In this document: positions 1 to 10,500 of the stretch, piece by piece
Layout of the letters: the number at the start of each line of letters is the position of its first letter
Position numbering within the stretch: position 1 is the stretch's first letter
Assembly (NCBI RefSeq): GCF_002224365.1
Contig: NZ_CP022437.1
Span: forward strand, 682,001-746,000
DNA length: 64,000 nucleotides
Direction of reading: 5' to 3'
DNA from: Virgibacillus necropolis
GTDB taxonomy: Bacteria > Bacillota > Bacilli > Bacillales > Amphibacillaceae
Program-made: the position numbers and the translations under genes
Notes under the pieces: model-generated
What the model was told of the DNA's origin: nothing
Databases searched by the model: none
The model's input: only the letters and a program-made list of their open reading frames with translations

Positions 1-890
1 ATTGCTGCAAATGCGTCAATTTTAGGATCATAAGATATAGCGACAAAAGGCGTATAGTTAATCGACGAAAAGATAAGTGAGTGAAGTCTCATTCCAATTA
101 ATAAATCCGATTGTCCTATAATAGAAATCTTTTCTTCAATGCTCGAATCATATGGTGCGATATAACTTTTCTCTGTCATAATTTCAGCAGTTTCATTCGA
201 TGCTATTTCATCATATTTGCCATGCATTGGAACAAAGATAATTGAATTGCCATCACGTACCAGTTGATCTAGACAACTTGCAATTTTTTCTTTATAGGGT
301 ATTGTAGTAGGCCAATTTCTTACACTTACAGTGATAATAGGATTACGAATGTGTTGTTTTTGAATCCAGTTATTTTTAAATTGACTGCTATCGAGACCTA
401 TTACTGGATCTGGAACGATACTCGTAGATTTAGTAACACCGATACTTGCTAATAAGTTTTTAGAGTTACGATCTCTTACGGTAATTTGATCAACTTTATT
501 AAGTGTCTTTTTTACAATCCATTTATTTATACTATTCCTAATAGGGCCCATCCCTTGAGCGTATATGAAAACAGGCTTTTTATACCACTGGGCTATCTTT
601 ATTATTCCGGTATAATACGGAATTGATTTAAGTCCAGTTTGGTCCTGTAAAAGACTGCCGCCCCCGCTGATCAAACCATCTGCTTTTTTAACAACTCGAC
701 TTATTTCTTTAAAGTTCCATCGATTCACCGCATTGACGTTATATGTTTCCATGGTTGATTTCGGATTGTTTGAAAGTACGGTAATATCAACTTCTTGTTT
801 TATGTTTCTTATGGCTCGAATAATAGAATACAATATAGCTTCATCTCCTACGTTATCAAATCCATAGTAACCAGACAACACGACGTGCAT
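1..890 (-). CDS. csaB: Polysaccharide pyruvyl transferase CsaB (3' end cut off by window edge)
   Basis: This protein transfers a pyruvate ketal from phosphoenolpyruvate to a secondary wall polymer, which in other Bacillales creates the anchor for SLH-domain proteins. The visible 296 residues begin MHVVLSGYYGFDNVGDEAIL, the classic start of the family, followed by SGGGSLLQD near residue 95 and a later RLHSL motif, both typical of PF04230. The gene runs off the left edge, so its end is not seen. Its ATG overlaps the TAA of the upstream DUF5693 gene by one base (TAATG on the minus strand), indicating translational coupling. No SLH-domain protein is visible in this window, so its substrate consumer must lie elsewhere. 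The family assignment is firm; the exact polymer is inference. Confidence 0.9.
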   Translation of the reverse strand, partial: MHVVLSGYYGFDNVGDEAILYSIIRAIRNIKQEVDITVLSNNPKSTMETYNVNAVNRWNFKEISRVVKKADGLISGGGSLLQDQTGLKSIPYYTGIIKIAQWYKKPVFIYAQGMGPIRNSINKWIVKKTLNKVDQITVRDRNSKNLLASIGVTKSTSIVPDPVIGLDSSQFKNNWIQKQHIRNPIITVSVRNWPTTIPYKEKIASCLDQLVRDGNSIIFVPMHGKYDEIASNETAEIMTEKSYIAPYDSSIEEKISIIGQSDLLIGMRLHSLIFSSINYTPFVAISYDPKIDAFAA

Positions 891-2806
891 TAGGACCACC
901 TCGCTTTATTTTTATTGGTAATGTAGCGGAAGCATATTTTAACTAAATAAATCAGAAAGATACCAATTAGATAACCTATTATTAAGCTATAGGCAGTTCG
1001 TAATAACGAAACACTTAAGGGGATGTGAAAATGTGTGAAGGTATTCATAATTGACAAAAATCCAATCACACCGGGAATAAGTAAGAATTTACCCCATCTT
1101 TTATTAATACCCATTGTATATAGAGCTAGAATATAAAGCGGAAAACCAATTAAAAATTCCTTCGTCCTAGGTCTTACGTACAAATATTCTTCTAATTTAT
1201 GTCGTATCAGCAATTCCAATTCACTAACTGAACCCGCATTGCCTGTACGGCTAATATAGTAAAAAGCCATTAATCCAACTATAGTAATAATTATGATATG
1301 CCAATATTTCACTGGCGTCTTCAAAATTGTATTCACTTCTTTAGCATTCATCGAACCGTATCTTTTACTAAACAATATATAGAAAGCTAAGAACAGAATA
1401 GGGGTGACATAAACCAGTTTAACGCCTCTGAATAATTCAAATCCAGTTATAAAGGCGTTGCCATTCAACAGACTTATTACGATTGCAATACCAACAAAAC
1501 TTATTCCAATAGTTTTAAAATATCGAAATGTAATAGTCTTGATAGTGGTTGTCCCCTCACTAGATGAGATCACAGCATAAATCGGTGTGATGATGGCAAT
1601 GATTAATGCAAAAGCCTTTAACACTACTAAACTATGTAGAAGAAAAAAAGATAGTGCTAGTAAAAACATGAAAACTGACGATGCCAATCTTATTTTTTTA
1701 TTATCAATAATGCCTGCAGATAGATAAGTGAATAAAATTCCTGCTAACAGTACAGCGGCCTTTATCCATAAAGGTGTATAGATTTCTTTAAAAGGTTCCG
1801 GTGCCCCCGGAATAAATTGATTGGGCATATTTTTATTGACTGCATGTATGAAATTTGTTGCAGTTTCTAAACTTTCAACGGGTTCTCCGTTTGGAAAGTG
1901 AAAAAAGATGGACCGTATATTCCGTTCCTTTACGGCTCTCACGGCTCTGTCAACACTTTCATCGAGCGCATCATTATTCAAACGCATACTGTGTAGCCGA
2001 ATGAAATCATAATTTGTTTCTTTAGCAATCGTTTGTAAGCCCATTTGATTAACAAATTCAATGGTATAAAAACCATACCCTGCTTCATTGAGTTGGTTGG
2101 CCCATGTTTTTACTTTTTGATGGTTTGGATAGCCGATTACTTCTTGTCCTGAAAATAAAAGATTCGAAGCATCTTCATTTTTCACTTCCATTAATTGTTC
2201 AATCGTATTTTTGTTACTAATACTAGCTTTAACACCACTATCTTTCGTTTCATTAGTAACATTTTCGACTCTTAGCGTATAGTTAAGGTTATGCTCTTTT
2301 ACTAACTTGATAGCTTCTTTATTATATCCAATGCTGGAATGACGTGCTGTACCGTCTTCATCAGGAATAAAATATAACGGTTTATTATTAATTGTTAATT
2401 CGACTGGAGTAAAGTGCTGATTTATTTTATTCATGTAGGATGAATCCTTTGGTACAGTAATATAAAACCCATCTTGTTTCTGTTTGTAATCATCTTGTAC
2501 ATTGCTGAACTTTAACATTTTTTCTAATTCTTTTTGCTCATAAATAGTGACTATATCTTGCTTTTCCAACAAGTCCAATGTGACAGGACTTAAACTTACT
2601 GTATTTAAACCAGCTTCCTTTAAGGAGGAAAGAGCTTCATCCATCGTTATAGAACTTTCTGTTGTTAAACCATAAATTTCTTGATAAGGGGTAGTTATTT
2701 CATATGTATTATTTGTAACCTCTGCGTTCCATCTATCATATAAGCCTGGTACTGAAATAAGTAATAAGACGATTATAGAAATCCAAAGCCATTTGCGTTT
2801 AATCAC
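890..2806 (-). CDS. DUF5693 family multi-span membrane protein
   Basis: This is a 638-residue membrane protein of unknown function. An N-terminal hydrophobic helix (about residues 5-22) is followed by a large extracytoplasmic domain of about 310 residues. About nine hydrophobic segments then fill the C-terminal half. The arrangement and its position directly upstream of csaB match the DUF5693 family, which is often found beside csaB in Bacillales. A role in making or moving the pyruvylated wall polymer is therefore likely but unproven. The start is GTG at 2806, with a GAAGGGA ribosome site about 11 bases upstream. Its stop codon shares a base with the csaB start, so the two form an operon. 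Confidence 0.75.
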   Translation of the reverse strand: MIKRKWLWISIIVLLLISVPGLYDRWNAEVTNNTYEITTPYQEIYGLTTESSITMDEALSSLKEAGLNTVSLSPVTLDLLEKQDIVTIYEQKELEKMLKFSNVQDDYKQKQDGFYITVPKDSSYMNKINQHFTPVELTINNKPLYFIPDEDGTARHSSIGYNKEAIKLVKEHNLNYTLRVENVTNETKDSGVKASISNKNTIEQLMEVKNEDASNLLFSGQEVIGYPNHQKVKTWANQLNEAGYGFYTIEFVNQMGLQTIAKETNYDFIRLHSMRLNNDALDESVDRAVRAVKERNIRSIFFHFPNGEPVESLETATNFIHAVNKNMPNQFIPGAPEPFKEIYTPLWIKAAVLLAGILFTYLSAGIIDNKKIRLASSVFMFLLALSFFLLHSLVVLKAFALIIAIITPIYAVISSSEGTTTIKTITFRYFKTIGISFVGIAIVISLLNGNAFITGFELFRGVKLVYVTPILFLAFYILFSKRYGSMNAKEVNTILKTPVKYWHIIIITIVGLMAFYYISRTGNAGSVSELELLIRHKLEEYLYVRPRTKEFLIGFPLYILALYTMGINKRWGKFLLIPGVIGFLSIMNTFTHFHIPLSVSLLRTAYSLIIGYLIGIFLIYLVKICFRYITNKNKARWS

Positions 2807-2865
2807 TATTCTTTCATTCCCTTCTATGTCAATTATTTAGGCTGTTTTCGTATAGTTTTTTGCTC

Positions 2866-3306
2866 AATACCACCGAAGTTGATATAAACTGCGACGTAAC
2901 ATACTGCTCCGGAAATACATTATGATGTAACTGCTGGGTTGTTTTCCGCTGCGGACCGTTGCTTTCCGCGGGCACGGCTTCAGCCTCCTCGGAAGAAAAC
3001 CACTTCCTGCGGGGTCTTCAGACTCGTGCTGTTCCCGCAGGAGTCAACGGTCCTCCGCTCCAAACAACTTCCATAAATTGCTGTTTGCCTGGGTGATATA
3101 AACAATCAAATAAATTGAAATTGTTAAGCACAAAGCCCAGTGAAGGAAATCCACGAAGACTCCTGTGGGAAAGCGAAGACGATGAGACCCCGCAGAGAGC
3201 GATCTTTGCGATCGAGGAGGCTCATCGCGAGCCCACGGAAAGCGAAGTGGATTTCCGGAACGATCGCAGGGCACCGAACTTGATTTTTAATTACGTCGCA
3301 GTTTAA
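2866..3306. repeat. Composite repeat element with 14-bp inverted ends
   Basis: The 550-base gap between two operons holds a GC-richer block quite unlike the flanking DNA. Its ends are a perfect 14-bp inverted repeat (2886-2899 and 3291-3304). Inside are two palindromic units: 2938-3072, whose ends read GTTGTTTTCCGC and the inverse, and about 3146-3256, bounded by GGAAATCCAC and GTGGATTTCC. Both carry the CCCGCAG/CTGCGGG words seen in small dispersed repeats of Bacillaceae genomes. No transposase is present. The open frames across it (3044-3274 minus, 3115-3306 plus) look like by-products of GC content, not genes. Confidence 0.6.
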
Positions 3307-3360
3307 ATATTTTGTGTCAAAAACAACAATCTTTTAGAAAACAGCTATTATTTATAAAAG

Positions 3361-4917
3361 TTATTTCATCAACTTCCCAATAAAAGGAAGACTTCTGCAT
3401 GTATCTTTGTCTATTACTTTCATTACATATAACTGCATAAAATAGAAGCCAGATCCGAATACGATTGCTAGAAGTACATAAGACAATGCTTGTATTCTTG
3501 ACCAATATTCGAAACTGAAAAATAAGGTTGGTATTCCAATAATCGCGCCCATTGTTAATGAGGAGAAAACCATCTTGAATATCTCTGCATTAAAAATCTT
3601 AAAGGACAACTGTTTACGAATATAAGAGCTGTTTATTACAAATAAGATGATATAAACGATTAATGTCGAAAGTGCCGCACCATTGAGTCCGAACAAATCT
3701 ATGAAGTAGATGTTCGAAAAAGTTTTTATTACAACACCAACTACAATTATAATGGCTGCTTGATTTGCTAAATTCATCCCTTGTAGAATCCCTGTTCCTA
3801 ATACAGTTAAAGATGTAAATACAGAACTAAAGCCCAGTATTGCAAGTGTTAAGCTACCTTCAACGTTGGTAAAGAGGGCTAGATTCAAAGGTAATGTCAA
3901 CGCTAATAGTCCGATTGCAGCTGGCCAAGAAGTCAGATGCGTTATTCTATGGGTTTTTTCGATAATATCACGTGTCTTACCATAATCCTTCGCTGCTAAT
4001 TTAGTTGTAATCAATGGAATTAAAGGAAGAACAATAGAGGTGGCGAGTACCGTTGCAATTTGCACCAAAGAAAGTCCTCGTCCATATATTCCATAGAGAT
4101 ACGTAATATTACTTGTTTTAATTCCTGCAGATTCAAGCCCATATGGAATAGTGATTGAATCAACAAAGTTCAATAACGCCATTGTAATCGCACCGATAGC
4201 AATAGGAATGGAGACTTTCAATATATTTTTACTCCAGGTTGTAAATGTCTGATAAGAATACGTTCCAACTGGAGATAATTTGAAATGAGATCGATTATAT
4301 TTTAATCGTAAGTAAAGAAGAGAGAAGAGGGCCCCTATAACAGAACCCGCCATTACACCACCAGCTACAATTTCATCAGAGAACCCATTGCTTACTAAGT
4401 AATAGGCCACTAAAAGAATAAATCCAACTCTGATAAATTGCTCTATTACTTGTGAAACTGCTGTAGGTCCCATATCCTCAAATCCTTGAAAAAAACCTCG
4501 ATAAACTGCCATATACGGAGCCACTAATAAAGTAGCGGCGACCACTATAAGAGCAAGTCGCGTGCTTGATCCTCCCAATGTAGCAGCTAATAAGGGAGAA
4601 TAGCTGTAGATTAATGTAAAACTTATGATTCCAAATAAGATAGCCAAAATGCTTGCAGTGATATAGAGATGTTTTATTGTTTCTAGTTCGTTTTTTATTC
4701 TTGCCTCTGCAATAAGCTTAGAGATTGCAATCGGGATTCCTGCTACTGATAAAATCAGAGCTACCATGTAAACAGGGTAGACTAAACTAAATATACCAAG
4801 CACTTCATCTCCAGCAATGTTTTGGAGAGGAATGCGGAATATACTTCCAAGCACCTTGGAAAGTAAAGTGGCAACCGATAAGATCAAGGTACTTTTTACA
4901 AATGTTGACTTACTCAT
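3361..4917 (-). CDS. Polysaccharide/lipid-linked oligosaccharide flippase (MOP superfamily, SpoVB-like)
   Basis: This protein of about 518 residues has roughly 14 hydrophobic segments and the N-terminal pattern GIFSLVYPVYMVALILSVAG of the polysaccharide-synthesis flippases (PF01943/SpoVB-YtgP group). Such proteins move undecaprenyl-linked sugars across the membrane. The start is taken at ATG 4917 because an AAAGGGG ribosome site lies just upstream and because it overlaps the tagA stop by four bases (ATGA). The longer frame beginning at 4986 lies inside tagA and has no ribosome site. The coupling to tagA suggests it handles a wall-polymer precursor, but teichoic acid export is done by TagGH here, so the cargo is uncertain. 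Confidence 0.8.
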   Translation of the reverse strand: MSKSTFVKSTLILSVATLLSKVLGSIFRIPLQNIAGDEVLGIFSLVYPVYMVALILSVAGIPIAISKLIAEARIKNELETIKHLYITASILAILFGIISFTLIYSYSPLLAATLGGSSTRLALIVVAATLLVAPYMAVYRGFFQGFEDMGPTAVSQVIEQFIRVGFILLVAYYLVSNGFSDEIVAGGVMAGSVIGALFSLLYLRLKYNRSHFKLSPVGTYSYQTFTTWSKNILKVSIPIAIGAITMALLNFVDSITIPYGLESAGIKTSNITYLYGIYGRGLSLVQIATVLATSIVLPLIPLITTKLAAKDYGKTRDIIEKTHRITHLTSWPAAIGLLALTLPLNLALFTNVEGSLTLAILGFSSVFTSLTVLGTGILQGMNLANQAAIIIVVGVVIKTFSNIYFIDLFGLNGAALSTLIVYIILFVINSSYIRKQLSFKIFNAEIFKMVFSSLTMGAIIGIPTLFFSFEYWSRIQALSYVLLAIVFGSGFYFMQLYVMKVIDKDTCRSLPFIGKLMK

Positions 4918-5645
4918 GAAGACCCCTTTACTTTCTGTTTGATAATCTGAATAGCAAAACGGGGAAGGGCTAAAGCACGTTTCCATCTACTAGGTTGTTT
5001 TGCTATACGGTATAACCACTCTAAATTTAACTTTTGCCAAAATAGTGGTGCCCGCTGCACAGTGCCAGCAATCACATCAAAGCTTCCTCCAACACCAATG
5101 AACATCCCTTTGTCAAATGTTGATAGATTTTCGGAAATCCATCTTTCTTGTCTCGGAACTCCTAAAGCTACGAACGTAATATCGGGTTTAACTTCCGATA
5201 TACTTTTTGCAATATCATTCTGTCCCCAATCGAAAAAACCATCATGTGAACCCACAATTTTAACACCAGGATAAGTCTCTTTAATGTTATTCTTGGCCTT
5301 TTGTAATGTTTCATTTTGAGCGCCGAGCAGAAAAATACTATATTGTTTTTCACTAGCTATTTCTAATAAACCTATCATCGTATCGTACCCTGTTACGCGC
5401 CCTGGCAAAGGTTTGTTTAGCAATTCAGCTGCTTTAACAATACCAATTCCATCAGCTGTTACATAAGTAGCTTTATGAATATATTTCATAAAATTCATAT
5501 CTTCATTGGCTTTCATCACAACTTCAGGATTCGCCGTAATAACAAAGGTTGTTTCACCATTCTGGATACGATTATCTAGTAAAGAAACAAAACCTTGCTG
5601 ATCAATATGTAAAAAGGGAACCCCCATAATAGTTACTTGTTTCAT
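4914..5645 (-). CDS. tagA: N-acetylmannosaminyltransferase TagA (WecG/TagA/CpsF family)
   Basis: TagA adds N-acetylmannosamine from UDP-ManNAc to undecaprenyl-PP-GlcNAc, the second step of the wall teichoic acid linkage unit. The 243 residues are the normal size for GT26. Family motifs are visible: ITANPEVVMKANED near residue 37, TADGIGIVKA near residue 63 and GVPRQERWI near residue 163. The reading frame starts at ATG 5645 behind AAAGGAG about 12 bases away, somewhat long spacing. It is followed directly by the coupled flippase gene. It works after TagO (30129-31184) and before TagB (5835-7019). Confidence 0.92.
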   Translation of the reverse strand: MKQVTIMGVPFLHIDQQGFVSLLDNRIQNGETTFVITANPEVVMKANEDMNFMKYIHKATYVTADGIGIVKAAELLNKPLPGRVTGYDTMIGLLEIASEKQYSIFLLGAQNETLQKAKNNIKETYPGVKIVGSHDGFFDWGQNDIAKSISEVKPDITFVALGVPRQERWISENLSTFDKGMFIGVGGSFDVIAGTVQRAPLFWQKLNLEWLYRIAKQPSRWKRALALPRFAIQIIKQKVKGSS

Positions 5646-5788
5646 AAGGTAATCTGACTCCTTTAAAATTAAACTTCAATACTTTTAATAATATAATAAA
5701 CAAAGGGAAGTAACAAACGGTTGTAAGTTAATTTTCTGTAAACTTTCTGTAAATTTTAAAATCCTACTAGATAGAGTTTATAGAAATG

Positions 5789-5828
5789 TAAAAAGCGATC
5801 GACAAAATTTTGTCGATCGCTTTACTTA
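5789..5828 (-). terminator. Rho-independent terminator after tagB
   Basis: A perfect 32-base palindrome (5792-5823), with GCGATCGAC in its arm, is followed by a short T run on the minus strand, 12 bases past the tagB stop. Confidence 0.85.
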
Positions 5829-5834
5829 TTGCTT

Positions 5835-7019
5835 TTAATTAACATCAACTTGTTGATATTCTTTTTCTTCAGTGTAGAGTGCCTTCACAAGATTTTTACT
5901 TGAATTCCCTCTTGAATATTGATTCCACTGTTTTGCAAATTCTCTTACCTGAGTAGGGTCAAAATTCTCTTTGTCTATGATTTCAATAATCTCTTCCGTA
6001 GTTCCAACAACTGAACCTGGAACTAACGTTTCATAGTCTTCCCAGAATCCTACTGTATTAGCATATTCCTCTTTATCATAAGCAAAAAATATCATAGGAC
6101 GTTCCAATAATGAAAATTCAAATGGAATGGAAGAATAATCTGTAATTAAAATATCAGTAATTACTAATAGTTCATTAAGATCAGCCATGTCTGATACATC
6201 ATATACGAAGTTTGAATGAGCATTATAAAATTCCCGTTTAATTGCTGGATGTAGCTTTAAAAATAACACATATTGATCAGAAAATTTATCTTCCAATTTT
6301 TGAATATCAAGTGCTATTTTAGCCTCGTTTAATTGATCATCACGATAAGTTGGTGCATACAAGATTACCTTTTTTCGATTTATTACAGGAAAGCTAGCTT
6401 TTAGTTCACGCCCCACCTCACGCATTTTAGTAGTATCATAGAAAAAATCCGAACGAGGTATACCTGTACGTGAAATTGCTTCATTAGAAAGTCCAAAGCT
6501 TTCCCTAAAAATAGTAGCCATTTTTTCAGATCCAACTACAACATGTGTAAAGCGTTGATACACTTGCAAAAAGCGTTCATATGCACGAGGAGTTCGATCT
6601 TTAATGGAAGGGTCTTTCAACCCAAATTGTTTTATCGCACCGGCCGCATGCCATAATTGTATACATTGAACATTAGGTTTAAAGTCAGTTACAGCTAAAA
6701 AACCATAATAATTATCGACAAATACTTTATCAGCAGTTGCTAGATGATAGATTGACTGGATCCATTTAAATAAATGCGATAGTTTAAAGGTTAATTCCTT
6801 ACTGATAGAAGCTTGTCCAAAATCCACTTTACATTGAGAGGTTTTGAGAATTATAACCTGGTCATCCACTTGTTTTTCTAACTCTTTTAATGTAAACAAA
6901 ATATTATCCCCAAATGAAGCAACAAAAACTGTTTTCTTCTTCTGAGGAAATAAACTAAACATATTAAAGAGTGTACGAAAAACAAAAAGGTACATAGTAA
7001 TTGCGAGTTCTCTAACCAT
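5835..7019 (-). CDS. tagB: CDP-glycerol glycerophosphotransferase TagB (teichoic acid primase)
   Basis: TagB transfers the first glycerol phosphate from CDP-glycerol onto the ManNAc-GlcNAc-PP-undecaprenol linkage unit at the inner membrane face. The 394 residues carry the Glyphos_transf domain (PF04464) over most of their length, with QLWHAAGAIKQFGLKD (about residue 124) typical of the primase rather than the polymerase. ITDYSSIPFEF (about residue 283) is the second conserved motif. The N-terminal stretch (residues 8-25) is an amphipathic membrane-binding segment. The start is ATG 7019 behind GGGGGG. A decayed copy of its 5' end lies at 12270-12380, and a decayed tagD 3' end lies directly upstream. 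tagD and tagB were therefore once adjacent here. Confidence 0.9.
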   Translation of the reverse strand: MVRELAITMYLFVFRTLFNMFSLFPQKKKTVFVASFGDNILFTLKELEKQVDDQVIILKTSQCKVDFGQASISKELTFKLSHLFKWIQSIYHLATADKVFVDNYYGFLAVTDFKPNVQCIQLWHAAGAIKQFGLKDPSIKDRTPRAYERFLQVYQRFTHVVVGSEKMATIFRESFGLSNEAISRTGIPRSDFFYDTTKMREVGRELKASFPVINRKKVILYAPTYRDDQLNEAKIALDIQKLEDKFSDQYVLFLKLHPAIKREFYNAHSNFVYDVSDMADLNELLVITDILITDYSSIPFEFSLLERPMIFFAYDKEEYANTVGFWEDYETLVPGSVVGTTEEIIEIIDKENFDPTQVREFAKQWNQYSRGNSSKNLVKALYTEEKEYQQVDVN

Positions 7020-7035
7020 TATTGCCCCCCTAAAT

Positions 7036-7165
7036 CAGATTTATGTTGGAATTGGAAGTTCCAATCGCTCTATGAAGATAAGCAAAATTACAATAAACTT
7101 TCGGAAAGTCAAATTTAACTTTCCTGTCATCTCCATGACTAAAATATCAATATTATATATCGTCA
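7036..7165 (-). pseudogene. Decayed 3' fragment of tagD
   Basis: On the minus strand this stretch lines up with the 3' third of the intact tagD (about 12390-12500). For example, the segment coding VFVMGDDWKGKFDF and that for VGISTTQIK are recognisable base by base, but with frameshifts and in-frame stops. The 5' two thirds of the gene are missing. It sits directly upstream of tagB, where an intact tagD would be expected. It is a relic, not a gene. Confidence 0.75.
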
Positions 7166-7169
7166 ATTT

Positions 7170-7549
7170 TTTTGCTCCGAATTCTGTTCAAAAATAATCT
7201 ATCTTTATTATACTATGAAACATCAAGTATAGAAACAAGCATTTTTTGTTAATAACTACGTACTTAATTATCGGAGTTAGATTTTTTTGTATATAAGGTA
7301 CATGAATCTCGTATCTAAATTTAAAAAGATGAAATAAAACTAGAGATAGACGTGTCATGGAGATAGGTGCTGAAATATCGGTTGCATATATACGTTGTAA
7401 CTGAAAATTAAACTGTAGATTCCTGAAAATTCTTAAATTATATTGACTTTTTTTTATAAATATTCTAAAATATAGACGTTATGTGTCATAAATTGGAAGG
7501 AAGGAGCGTATTACTATCAGTTAAAAATTAGATAGGGGGAAAGTAATTA
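7170..7549. other. AT-rich promoter region before the protease gene, partly duplicated
   Basis: The stretch 7209-7254 repeats 12933-12977 upstream of tagD, including a 24-base exact match (7231-7254 and 12954-12977). The stretch around 7271-7288 resembles 13007-13023. The remainder is AT-rich with no ORF. A promoter for the protease lies at 7443-7471. Confidence 0.6.
7443..7471 (+). promoter_or_regulatory. Probable sigma-A promoter of the protease gene
   Basis: TTGACT (7443-7448), a 17-base spacer and TAAAAT (7466-7471), about 80 bases before the start codon. Confidence 0.6.
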
Positions 7550-10500
7550 ATGTATAGGTTTCGGAGGATTTTTTCAGTTGTTTTAATTTTACTTTTAGTT
7601 TTATCAAACGGGACATTTGCCTTTGCAAATACAGGCGGGAAAGCGAATCCGATTGATGCTTCTGAACTAACTAAAAAAAGTCTACTAGATCAAATTAAAA
7701 AGATAGAAGACCCTACTTTAGATGCTAACTTTAATGATAGCGAAAAAGTAAGGGTAATTGTTGAATTAGACGGAGAGACACCTCTAGAGTATGCCAATAA
7801 AAAGGGTGTTATGTATAAATCACTCGCTAAACCAACAAAAGAATCATTGACGACTAAAGTAGAAAAACAACAAAAAGCCGCAAAAAATGCAATTTCATCT
7901 AAGGGTGTTGACATAAGTTATAATTACGATTATGCAGTTTCATTTAATGGATTCAGTGGGGAAGTAGAGTTTGGAAACATTGAAAAAATTGAAGCTGTAC
8001 CAAACGTGAAAGAAGTATACTTAGCAAATGAATACAATCGTCCAATTGTTGAGCCTAACATGGATACTAGTCATGAATATATCCAGTCTCATAAAACGTG
8101 GGCAGATGCAGAAATTAAAGGTGAAGGAATGGTAGTAGCTGTAATAGATACTGGTGTAGACCCTTCACATAGAGATTTTGTTTTAAGTGATAGTACGGAA
8201 GAAGACCTTACCAAGAAAGAGGTAAAGACGATTATTGGTGAAGGCGAAGTCAAAGGTAAGTATTATACGGAAAAAGTACCTTTCGGCTATAACTATTACG
8301 ATCAAAATGACACAATTCTTGATCTTGGACCAGCAGCATCAGAACATGGGATGCATGTAGCTGGTACTGTAGCTGCCAATGGGGATCCTCAAAATGGAGG
8401 AATCAAGGGTGTTGCACCTGAAGCGCAGGTACTGGGAATGAAAGTATTTAGTAACGATCCTAATTTCCCTTCAACGTGGTCAGATGTGTATTTAGCTGCA
8501 ATTGATGATGCAATCGCTCTTGGAGCAGATGTACTTAACATGAGCCTTGGCTCAACTGCATCATTCTATGAAGCTAATAGTCCTGAAGATTTAGCAATAA
8601 CTAGAGCAGTAGAAAATGGAATCGTTTCTGCAATTTCTGCAGGTAACTCTGGTCATATTGGTTACGGATGGGACAATCCATTCTACCAAAATCCTGACAT
8701 CGGTGTTGTAGGTGCTCCTGGATTAAACCCAGATTCAATCTCAGTTGCGGCATCTGGTAATACAGCTTATTTATATCAACACAATATATCTGTAGGTGAT
8801 TTTGAAGCTACTGGATATGGTGTTGACGATTGGACAGAGTTAGCTGCGTCACAAGAGCTTGAGGTAGTAAGTTTATCGCAATTAAAAGGTGTTGAAGAAG
8901 TACCTGGAACATCATGTAAAGTATGTGGTACTCCAGAAGAATTTGAAAGTGTTGACGTAGAAGGTAAGGTAGTTCTTGTAAAACGTGGTACACTAGCGTT
9001 TATTGATAAAACAAATAATGCCGCAGATGCTGGCGCTGTAGGAATTATTGTTTATGACCACGGAACTTCACAATTCTATGAGGATCAAGGCGGATGGGCA
9101 ATTCCATTTACCATGATACATGCTGAAGATGGAGCTGCATTAGAAGATGCTATAGCTGCAGGCGCTTCAACATTAGATATCTCGAAAATTAATTCAAAAG
9201 AATCACCAGAAATGGGAAGAATGACAGCGTTTACTTCATGGGGTACAACTCCTAGCTTAGAGCTTAAGCCGGAAATTACTGCGCCAGGTGGGAATATTTA
9301 TTCTACACTAAACGATGATCAGTATGGCGTAATGAGTGGTACTTCAATGGCAGCTCCACATGTTGCTGGGGGATCTGCATTAGTACAACAATACTTGCAA
9401 AAGGATGACAGATTTGAAGATCTAACTATTGAAGAGCGTACACGCTTGGCGAAAGTAATGTTGATGAATACTGCTAATATCATTCAAGATTTAAATGATC
9501 AGCCGTTTTCACCTAGACGCCAAGGTGCAGGTATGATGCAATTGCTTAGTGCAGTCCGTACACCTGTAACTGTAGTAGAATCATCTTCAAATGAAGCAAA
9601 AGTAGAATTAAAAGATTTTCAATCTAAAACATTTGACATGACATTTACAGCTGAAAATATTTCAGATAAGGATGTTACGTATAATGTTGATACAAGTGTA
9701 CTAGCAGATACATTACAAAAGACTGCTACTGATTTAGAATACAATGCGTTAATTGCAGGGAATATGAAAGACGTAAATATTGATTCACCTGAATCGATAA
9801 CGGTCCCTGCTGGAGAATCTATAGAATTCACAGTTACTGTTGATTTAAAGAACGCGAAAATTCCTGGTCTTGATGTTGATGGAAATCCAACTACATTTGA
9901 CCTAAGAGAAAATATTTTCGTTGAAGGTTATGTTAAACTAATTCCTGAAGACAACACAATCGCTGATCTTTCCGTACCATATGTTGGTTTCTATGGTGAG
10001 TGGGACGAGCCAGAAGTACTTGATGGTATTCAAGATTTAGGTGAAGAAAGATTCTACAACTTCGATAAATTATTCGGTCCAGGCGTTGGACATGATATGT
10101 TATTTGGAGATGAAGGATATTTTGTAGCGCCAGTTGAAGTAGACGGTAAAAAGTATTATCCAGTTTCACCAAACGGTGATGGATTATATGATACAGTTTA
10201 TCCTTTACCTGCATTTATGCGTAATGCAGCAGAAGTGCAATTCAACATTTTAGGCGAAAACAACAAACAATTACGTCGGGTATTGATAGAAAACGATGTC
10301 CGTAAAACTTACTTTGACGGTGGTAGTGGTTCATATTATAGTTTCAACCCGAATAGACAATGGGATGGAACGAATCTATCAAATGTAGTAGAAGATGGTG
10401 TATATTACTACGAGATTAAATCATTAATAGATTACGAGGGTGCCGATTGGCAATCAGATAAATATCCATTATATGTGGATACAACTGGCCCTGAAGTGAA

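Noticed and set aside
1-890. S-layer system centred on csaB
   Set aside because: No SLH-domain protein is visible in the window; csaB alone does not show an S-layer.
3044-3306. Open frames on both strands of the palindromic element
   Set aside because: They follow from the GC-rich palindromes; no start signal or protein-like composition.
9933-10214. 93-codon frame antisense to the protease gene
   Set aside because: Shadow frame inside a long, well-supported coding sequence.
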